Positions 59,501-64,000 of a stretch of DNA of 64,000 nucleotides are shown here, piece by piece; position 1 is the stretch's first letter; every line of letters begins with the position of its first letter. The translations under genes and the position numbers were made by a program. This stretch comes from AC-32 sp963728765. GTDB taxonomy: Bacteria > Actinomycetota > Thermoleophilia > Gaiellales > Gaiellaceae. The notes beneath the pieces are model-generated. The model did not search any database, had not been told where the DNA came from, and saw only the letters and a list, made by a program, of their open reading frames with translations. The stretch spans positions 124,001 to 188,000 of the forward strand of contig CAVSKX010000004.1 in assembly GCA_963728765.1 (NCBI GenBank). The letters are read 5' to 3'.

Positions 59501-59631
59501 TCGTCCTCGCCGGCAAGGGCAGCTGGTGGGTTCCCGCATGGCTCGACCGGGTGCTCCCGCACATGGACGTCGAGGGAGCCGGTGCGGAGGAGGCTCCGCC
59601 CGCGGCGCTCGGTCCATCGGGCGCGCCCTGA
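56527..59631 (+). CDS. MMPL/RND-family transporter with very long glutamine-rich coiled coil
   Basis: A 1034-residue, 12-helix MMPL exporter. Helix 1 (WVVLGCWIVLLAGLVAVSQ), first porter domain, five helices with GLGVGIDYALFLVSRHR (Asp-Tyr of the proton relay), then the second periplasmic domain and five more helices with VPLMMFTVLFGLSMDYQVFLISKIEQH. Ordinary MMPL proteins have 700-760 residues; here residues about 439-725 are an inserted, Gln/Lys/Ala-rich heptad-like region (QQQQ runs, repeats of LQTQAA) predicted as coiled coil projecting outside the membrane. It could act as a periplasmic rod or a scaffold in place of an adaptor. Cargo is likely lipid or drug; unknown. Confidence 0.9.
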   Translation: MARALHRLGLLAARRKWVVLGCWIVLLAGLVAVSQSLGSNTSNNLSLPGTDSQAASDLLASRFPPQQNGSNPLVFHARTGKVTDAQAKQAIQASFERARKLPHVVAAVDPFSQRGAAQISKDKTTAFIPVLLDVSGDELTQEIAESVLDAGNPAARAGLQVAVGGSVGSELSEPATESSEVIGLIAAMIILAFTFGTLVAMGLPIVSAVFGLAAGLSLIVLLGHVVTVPSIAPTLATMIGLGVGIDYALFLVSRHRLNRQQGMGLEDSIALAVATSGSAIVFAGTTVVIALLTLLVAGIPLVTALGYSSAVAVVTAVLAAITLLPAVLALVGRHIEAGRLPTFLRPRSKGPEAGFLGGYSRAVTRHPWWAIAAVLALLIPLIVPFFSLNLGQEDVGATPKSTTERQAYDLMSVGFGPGYNGPLLVAVELGTPPKPSSEYTSQQQQAQSLQKQLEQEQKQGKSQQEQLTAQANVLNAQGQKLTEQQQQLEQQQGSLKAQQAELERQAQADTQEQAQLQASANKLEAQQVALNKQIVSTGSQARSVVSDGAKTTKQLTSVIRRLTKNQADQRKVEAQINHAKNAKQKAKLQAKLRALQDEETRLEKQLTKLVKEDQANREASEALLANARNLREQEVSVANRAIALAGQSAALATEAVGLVKQKQALVQQASSLQVQAAKLQTQAANLQTQAAQLQTQQVKLQGEQQTAQGQQSQAEQLKSELTDELTKAGGDARGTDPRLVNLQDALADTDGVDVVSPPQINKTGDAATFTVIATTRPAAPATADLVKTLRTYVIPQATQGTNLEAFVGGQTASYVDLADEISSRLLLVIAAVIGLSFCILLAAFRSFLFAVQAAVANVLSVTAAFGVLTAVFQKGWGLSLVGLDTASGTDPIASYVPLMMFTVLFGLSMDYQVFLISKIEQHRAEGGDDRDAIREGLAGGAPVIVAAALIMISVFGSFVLNADPTVKQFGVGLSVGVALAAVTVLVFAPAVLVLAGKGSWWVPAWLDRVLPHMDVEGAGAEEAPPAALGPSGAP

Positions 59632-59633
59632 GC

Positions 59634-59861
59634 CTAGGTCTCGAGCTCGAACTCCTCGCCGACCTCGGGGTCCTTGCCGACGAGGTCGCGCACCTCGGCC
59701 GCCGGTTCGTCGGCGTCCGAGAACGTGATCAGGCCGAAGCGCTCGCCGGCGGGGTCGGAGATCCAGTGGTCGCCCTCCGGGAGCTCGGGCAGCTTCGCGC
59801 GTAGCTCGTCGAGGGTCGTCTTCGAGTCGGCGAGGCTCCAGAGGAGCAGGCGGACGGTCAC
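59634..59861 (-). CDS. Small conserved-looking protein of unknown function
   Basis: A 75-residue protein starting VTVRLLLWSLADSKTTLDELRAKLPELPEGDHW and ending with FSDADEPAAEVRDLVGKDPEVGEEF. The plan (strand, helix, strand, helix) suggests a small alpha-beta fold. GTG 59861 is preferred; the longer frame to 59924 runs through the hairpin element. It stops two bases from the MMPL stop. No family identified. Confidence 0.65.
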   Translation of the reverse strand: MTVRLLLWSLADSKTTLDELRAKLPELPEGDHWISDPAGERFGLITFSDADEPAAEVRDLVGKDPEVGEEFELET

Positions 59862-59909
59862 GGCGTCACCGTTGAACGCACGCGGTTCGGCCGGTCTTTT
59901 CAGACGGAC

Positions 59910-59957
59910 GCACGTGCAAAGCACGTGCCTCCTGAAGTCGGCATCGCAAGCGACGCC
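59910..59957 (-). repeat. Two-hairpin intergenic element, copy after a small gene
   Basis: Minus strand, directly after TGA 59958: GGCGTCGC-TT-GCGATGCC, an 11-base linker, then a perfect GCACGTGC-TTT-GCACGTGC. Same layout and same first stem as the 29.4 kb and 52.0 kb copies, but a different second stem sequence with the TTT loop kept, which is a sign of selection on structure. Confidence 0.8.
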
Positions 59958-60116
59958 TCACTCGTCGGGAACGCCGGCGGTCGGGAGCCGCGCGATGAGC
60001 TCCTTGATCTGCCGCAGCACGTCCGCCTCCTCGTGGCCGAAGTCGTCGAGGTACGAGTGCAGCGCCGACTGCAGCAGGCGCAACTCGTCTTCGGTCAGCT
60101 CCAGCGTGTGGTTCAA
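59958..60116 (-). CDS. 52-residue helical protein
   Basis: Starts TTG 60116, overlapping the cupin stop as TTGA, and ends TGA 59960-59958. Sequence begins NHTLELTEDELRLLQSAL and continues HSYLDDFGHEEADVLRQIKE; acidic, two helices. Below the size cut of most gene finders, but the tight coupling and good codon bias support it. Possibly a subunit or regulator for the carboxyltransferase-cupin operon; no family recognised. Confidence 0.6.
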   Translation of the reverse strand: MNHTLELTEDELRLLQSALHSYLDDFGHEEADVLRQIKELIARLPTAGVPDE

Positions 60117-60469
60117 AACGGCCCCCTAGGCTCGTAACTGCCCCGTCGCGCTCCCACCCCGATCATCGTCATCCCATCGGGGCCGGCAATGGGCTGCCGC
60201 GTCGTCCCCGGGTCGAAGCGAAGGAAGCTGCCGACGCTGACTGGCACGTCCTCGCCCTCGATCCGGTAGACGCCCGACCCGGCCACGATTACGTTGACCT
60301 CCTCCTGTTGCGTCTCGGTCTCGTCGTGCTCGAAGCCCTCGGCGTTCGGCGGGATCTCGAACCAGTTGATCCCGAACGCCTCGACTCCCAGCTCGCGCCG
60401 CACGAAGTGCACCGCTCCGCCCGGGCCGGTCCCTTCGATGTCGTCGACGTGAACGATCGAGTACGCCAT
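60113..60469 (-). CDS. Small cupin-domain protein
   Basis: A 118-residue single cupin: INWFEIPPNAEGFEHDETETQQEEVNVIVAGSGVYRIEGEDVPV carries the first-motif His and Glu ligands (E-x4-H spacing altered to FEHDETETQQEE), followed by GSFLRFDPGTTRQP. ATG 60469 lies two bases after the carboxyltransferase stop, and its stop overlaps the next small gene. Function unknown; same operon suggests an acyl-CoA metabolism link. Confidence 0.8.
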   Translation of the reverse strand: MAYSIVHVDDIEGTGPGGAVHFVRRELGVEAFGINWFEIPPNAEGFEHDETETQQEEVNVIVAGSGVYRIEGEDVPVSVGSFLRFDPGTTRQPIAGPDGMTMIGVGARRGSYEPRGPF

Positions 60470-60471
60470 GC

Positions 60472-62031
60472 CTACATTCTGAAAACGCCGAAAGTCGTTT
60501 CCGGGATCGGTGCGTTCAGAGCAGCCGCGATCCCGAGGGCCAGCACCCGCCGCGTGTCGAGCGGGTCGATGATGCCGTCGTCCCAGAGCCGCGCGGTCGA
60601 GTAGTAGGGGTTGCCCTCGGCCTCGTACGTCGCGCGGATCTCGTCCGGGTCGGCGTCGCCGACCATGGTCAGCACCGTCGCCGCCTGCTCGCCGCCCATC
60701 ACCGAGATGCGCGCGTTCGGCCACATCCAGAGCTGGCGCGGCGAGTACGCGCGCCCGCACATCCCGTAGTTGCCAGCGCCGAAGGACCCGCCGGTGATCA
60801 CCGTGAACTTCGGCACCTCGGCGCACGCGACGGCGGTCACGAGCTTGGCGCCGTCGCGCGCGATCCCGCCGGCCTCGTACTCCTTGCCGACCATGAAGCC
60901 CGTGATGTTCTGCAGGAAGGCGAGCGGCACGCGGCGCCTGCACGCAAGCTCGACGAAATGCGCGCCCTTTGCGGCGGATTCGCCGAACAACACGCCGTTG
61001 TTCGCCAGGATCCCGACGGGGTAGCCCTCGATTCGCGCAAAGCCGCACACGAGCGTCTCGCCGTAGAGCGCCTTGAACTCGTGGAAGCGCGAGCCGTCGA
61101 CGATGCGCGCGATCAGCTCCCGCGGGTCGACCTGGTGGCGGAAGTCGGTCGGGATCAGGCCGTAGAGCTCGCTCGGGTCGGCGGCCGGCTCCTCCGGCGC
61201 CGCCTGCTCCCACGGCGGCTCCTTCGGCGGCAGGTTGAGGTTGCGGACGATCTCGCGCACCAGCGCGAGGGCGTGCTCGTCGGAGGTCGCGTAATGGTCG
61301 GCGACACCCGAGAGGCGCGCGTGCACGTCCGCGCCGCCGAGCTCCTCGGCGCTCACCTCCTGTCCGGTCGCCGCTTTCACGAGCGGCGGGCCGCCGATGA
61401 AGATCGTCCCGGTGCCCTTGACGATGATCGTCTCGTCGCTCATCGCCGGGACGTAGGCGCCGCCCGCGGTGCACGAGCCCATCACCGACGCGATCTGCGG
61501 GATTCCGGCGGCCGAGAGCCGCGCCTGGTTGTAGAAGATTCGCCCGAAGTGGTCGCGGTCGGGGAAGACCTCGGCCTGCAGCGGGAGAAACGCACCGCCC
61601 GAGTCCACCAGGTAGATGCACGGCAGCCGGTTCTGCTCCGCGAGCTCCTGCGCCCTCAGGTGCTTCTTCACCGTCAGCGGGAAGTACGTGCCGCCCTTGA
61701 CGGTGGCGTCGTTCGCGACGATCACGCACTCGCGGCCCTCGATCACGCCGATACCGGTGACGATCCCCGCCGCGGGCGCCTGGCTGTCGTAGACGTCCCA
61801 CGCGGCCAGGGCCGAGAGCTCGAGGAACGCGCTGTCCGGGTCGAGCAGCCGGTCGACCCGCTCGCGGGCCGTCAGCTTGCCGCGGGAGCGATGCTTCTCG
61901 AGCGCCTTCTCGCCGCCGCCACGCGCGACCTGAGCCGTGCGCTCGCGCAGCTCGGCCACCAGCGCTTCCATGCGCGCGCGCCGCTCGTCGAACTCCTCCG
62001 GCGGTCCGGCCTGCGACGTGAGCACGCTCAC
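60472..62031 (-). CDS. Acyl-CoA carboxylase carboxyltransferase subunit (methylcrotonyl-CoA type)
   Basis: A 519-residue beta subunit with two crotonase-like halves. IVANDATVKGGTYFPLTVKKHLRAQE, CIYLVDSGGAFLPLQ, VFPDRDHFGRIFYNQARLSAAGIPQIASVMGSCTAGGAYVPAMSDE and FIGGPPLVKAATGQ are the wording of 3-methylcrotonyl-CoA carboxylase MccB, more than of propionyl-CoA carboxylase. The C half has NITGFMVGKEYEAGGIARDGAKLV and GGSFGAGNYGMCGRAY. GTG 62031 has TAGAGT seven bases before it; GTG 62025 is the alternative. Likely partner of the biotin subunit at 52-53.7 kb. Confidence 0.93.
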   Translation of the reverse strand: MSVLTSQAGPPEEFDERRARMEALVAELRERTAQVARGGGEKALEKHRSRGKLTARERVDRLLDPDSAFLELSALAAWDVYDSQAPAAGIVTGIGVIEGRECVIVANDATVKGGTYFPLTVKKHLRAQELAEQNRLPCIYLVDSGGAFLPLQAEVFPDRDHFGRIFYNQARLSAAGIPQIASVMGSCTAGGAYVPAMSDETIIVKGTGTIFIGGPPLVKAATGQEVSAEELGGADVHARLSGVADHYATSDEHALALVREIVRNLNLPPKEPPWEQAAPEEPAADPSELYGLIPTDFRHQVDPRELIARIVDGSRFHEFKALYGETLVCGFARIEGYPVGILANNGVLFGESAAKGAHFVELACRRRVPLAFLQNITGFMVGKEYEAGGIARDGAKLVTAVACAEVPKFTVITGGSFGAGNYGMCGRAYSPRQLWMWPNARISVMGGEQAATVLTMVGDADPDEIRATYEAEGNPYYSTARLWDDGIIDPLDTRRVLALGIAAALNAPIPETTFGVFRM

Positions 62032-62038
62032 GCCGCCA

Positions 62039-62044
62039 ACTCTA
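62039..62044 (-). promoter_or_regulatory. -10 box for leaderless carboxyltransferase transcript
   Basis: TAGAGT on the minus strand, seven bases before GTG 62031. Confidence 0.5.
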
Positions 62045-62124
62045 AAGCCGCGGGCGGTTCGCGCCGCCAAACAGGGGTACCATCGCTGAAGACCTCGCAT
62101 CCGCCAACCGACCAAAGGACACGC

Positions 62125-63144
62125 TTGCCTGGGGAGCGACGCAGAACCGGGCACGACCTCGTCGTCATCGGCGCGTCGGCGGGCGGGGTCGAAGCCGTTC
62201 GAACCGTGGTCGCGAACCTCCCGCCGGACCTACCCGCCGCGGTCGTCGTCGTCCTCCACCTCGCGGCCGGCGGCACGAGCGTGCTGCCCTCGATCCTGGA
62301 CCGGGCGGGCCCGCTGCCCGCGCAGCCCGCGCGTCACGGCGAGGAGCTCCGGCCGGGGACGATCTACGTCGCGGTCCCCGACTGTCACGTCGAGATCGAC
62401 GACGGCCACCTCCGCGTCGAGGGCGGGCCACGTGAGAACGGTCACCGGCCGGCGATCGACCCCCTCTTCCGCAGTGCAGCCCACGCACGGCGCGAGCGCA
62501 CGATCGGCGTGATCCTCTCCGGCGCCCTCGACGACGGGACGCGCGGCCTCCGGGCGATCAAGGCCCACGGCGGGGTGACGCTCGTCCAGGACCCACGCAC
62601 CGCGCTCCACCCGGGCATGCCGACGTCCGCCATCCGCGTCGTCGCGCCCGAGCGCGTGCTGTCGCCGGAGCAGATCGCCGCCGCGATTGCCGAGTTCGTC
62701 GCGGGAGGGGGCTTCAGGAGGCAAAATGGACGCAGGACCGGCGAGATGAGCGACCGCGAGCAGGTGCGAGAACAGACGGGTGATCAGCTCGGGAACGAGA
62801 CCGGCCTCACCTGTCCCGAGTGCGGGGGCGCGATTTACGAGCAGGACGACGAGGGCGACGTCGTCTCCTTCCGCTGTCGCGTCGGCCACCGCTTCTCGGC
62901 GGACGCGTTCGTCGTCGAGCAGGCGACCACCGTCGAGAGCTCCCTCTGGGCCGCGCTGCGCCTGCTGGAGGAGCGTGCGGTGCTGATGCGCACGCTCGCC
63001 GAGCGCCACGACCGCCAGGAGCGGACCTCCGAGCGCTTCCGCTCGAAGGCCGAGGAGCTCGAGCGTCACTCCGAGCAGCTGATCGAGCTCCTGCGCGAGG
63101 TCACCTCCTCGACCGAGCCTGTCCCGACCGCAAGCGCGGAGTAG
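62125..63144 (+). CDS. cheB: CheB-type protein-glutamate methylesterase with C-terminal zinc-finger-like and helical part
   Basis: A 339-residue CheB without a receiver domain. Esterase triad: Ser18 in IGASAGGVEAV, His45 in VLHLAAGG, Asp137 in SGALDDGT. Residues from about 205 add a part not found in classical CheB: CPECGG (230-235) with C-x-V-G-H (251-255), a four-ligand zinc-knuckle-like set, and a long charged helix to the end. TTG 62125 follows AAAGGAC by five bases. TACCAT near 62078 may be the -10 box, about 40 bases before. Directly followed by cheR. Confidence 0.88.
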   Translation: MPGERRRTGHDLVVIGASAGGVEAVRTVVANLPPDLPAAVVVVLHLAAGGTSVLPSILDRAGPLPAQPARHGEELRPGTIYVAVPDCHVEIDDGHLRVEGGPRENGHRPAIDPLFRSAAHARRERTIGVILSGALDDGTRGLRAIKAHGGVTLVQDPRTALHPGMPTSAIRVVAPERVLSPEQIAAAIAEFVAGGGFRRQNGRRTGEMSDREQVREQTGDQLGNETGLTCPECGGAIYEQDDEGDVVSFRCRVGHRFSADAFVVEQATTVESSLWAALRLLEERAVLMRTLAERHDRQERTSERFRSKAEELERHSEQLIELLREVTSSTEPVPTASAE

Positions 63145-63147
63145 CCC

Positions 63148-64000
63148 ATGGCGGAGGACGTGCGCGACCCGGCATTCGAGTCACTGCTCGCGTTTATCAG
63201 GGACGAGCGCGGCTTCGACTTCACCGGCTACAAGCGGCCGAGCCTGCAGCGGCGAATCGGAAAGCGGATGAAGGACGTGCGCATCGACGGCTACGACGAC
63301 TACCAGGAGCTCCTCGCCGCGGACCCCGACGAGTTCGCCGGCCTGTTCGACACGATCCTGATCAACGTCACCTCGTTCTTCCGGGACGAGGTCGCATGGA
63401 ACTTCCTGCGCGATGACATCCTGCCGCGTCTGCTCGAGCAGAAGCCGAAGGGGGAGGCGATCCGCGTCTGGTCGACCGGATGTGCGACCGGCGAGGAGGC
63501 GTACACACTGGCGATGGTGCTCGCGGAGGCGCTCGGCCCGGAAGCCGTGAAGAAGCGGGTGAAGGTCTACGCCACCGACGTGGACGAGGACGCGCTCGCG
63601 CACGGGCGGCACGCCAAGTACGACGGCAAGACCGTCGAGTCCGTGCCAGAGCCGTTGCGCGAGAAGTACTTCGAGCACCAGAACGCCGCGTTCGTCTTCC
63701 GCGGTGACCTAAGACGCGCCGTGATCTTCGGCCGCCACGACCTGATCCGCGATCCGCCGATCTCGCGCATCGACCTGCTCGTCTCCCGCAACACCCTGAT
63801 GTACTTCGATGCAGAGACGCAGGCGCACATCCTGCGCAGCTTCCATTTCTCGCTCCGCCCGTACGGGGTGCTCTTCCTCGGCAGGGCGGAGTCGATCGCG
63901 AACCGCTCGCAGCTGTTCGAGCCGCTCGACCTGAAGCGGCGGGTCTTCGCGAAGGTCTCGAGCGAGTTGCCCGCCCCCGTGGACAGGTCCGCGCTGGATG
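63148..64000 (+). CDS. cheR: CheR-type chemoreceptor methyltransferase (3' end beyond window)
   Basis: ATG 63148, three bases after cheB; 284 residues are visible and the frame is still open. N-terminal helical domain (FESLLAFIRDERGFDFTGYKRPSLQRRIGKRM) and the AdoMet domain: INVTSFFRDEVAW, VWSTGCATGEEAYTLAMV (motif I), VYATDVDEDALAHGR, and LLVSRNTLMYF followed by LRPYGVLFLGRAESI. In other bacteria CheR with a CheB lacking a receiver is often fused or linked to large PAS/histidine-kinase proteins; the rest lies downstream. No flagellar or receptor genes occur in the window, so an alternative signalling role is possible. Confidence 0.93.
   Translation, partial: MAEDVRDPAFESLLAFIRDERGFDFTGYKRPSLQRRIGKRMKDVRIDGYDDYQELLAADPDEFAGLFDTILINVTSFFRDEVAWNFLRDDILPRLLEQKPKGEAIRVWSTGCATGEEAYTLAMVLAEALGPEAVKKRVKVYATDVDEDALAHGRHAKYDGKTVESVPEPLREKYFEHQNAAFVFRGDLRRAVIFGRHDLIRDPPISRIDLLVSRNTLMYFDAETQAHILRSFHFSLRPYGVLFLGRAESIANRSQLFEPLDLKRRVFAKVSSELPAPVDRSALD

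Overview
This is a 64 kb piece of chromosome from a very GC-rich bacterium, most likely a deep-branching actinobacterium of the Thermoleophilia type (inference from gene content, GTG/TTG start usage and the many leaderless -10 boxes; no 16S gene is present). It looks chromosomal, not a plasmid or phage: most genes are housekeeping or metabolic, packed head-to-tail with 4-base stop/start overlaps. I saw no tRNA, rRNA, CRISPR array or intact transposase.

Layout. 0-9.6 kb: sugar uptake and catabolism (galactokinase, a ribose/xylose-type ABC importer with a Tat-lipoprotein binding protein, an epimerase, a xylose-isomerase-like TIM barrel, xylulokinase, an SDR and a Gfo/Idh dehydrogenase). 9.6-20.9 kb: the conserved translation/secretion block ffh-rpsP-KH-(phosphodiesterase)-rimM-trmD-lepB-lepB-rplS-rnhB-yraN, then an orphan DNA methyltransferase, a GerW protein and the competence pair comM-dprA. 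20.9-23.9 kb: a four-gene operon with a SipW-type signal peptidase, two TasA/CalY-like secreted proteins and a protein with two cysteine-containing repeats; this is the best candidate for an undescribed surface or matrix system. 23.9-36.1 kb: ornithine-cyclodeaminase-like enzyme, an ABC exporter, three-subunit transhydrogenase, cupin, hisC, an MFS carrier, meaB, ilvA and a beta-lactamase-fold/rhodanese protein. 36.1-37.9 kb: an atypical, gene-poor, lower-GC stretch with a broken glycosyltransferase fragment, one small gene, about 0.9 kb of structured non-coding DNA and a 16-bp direct repeat at its edges. 37.9-46.1 kb: an extracytoplasmic copper cluster (lysyl-oxidase-like lipoprotein, YcnI, CopC-CopD, YtkA-like domain, two CtaG paralogues). 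46.1-62.0 kb: acyl-CoA and amino-acid metabolism (acyl-CoA dehydrogenase, enoyl-CoA hydratase, biotin carboxylase/carrier and methylcrotonyl-type carboxyltransferase, which together fit leucine breakdown), leucyl aminopeptidase, DapA-like aldolase, FAD oxidoreductases, and an MMPL transporter with a very long glutamine-rich coiled coil. 62.1-64 kb: a CheB methylesterase and the start of CheR.

Two window-wide patterns stand out. First, about twenty genes have TAnnnT only 7-11 bases before a GTG/ATG start and no Shine-Dalgarno, so their mRNAs are probably leaderless; this also decides several start codons. Second, a two-hairpin intergenic element (stem with a TT loop followed by a stem usually with a TTT loop) recurs at gene ends and is tandemly triplicated near 29.4 kb.
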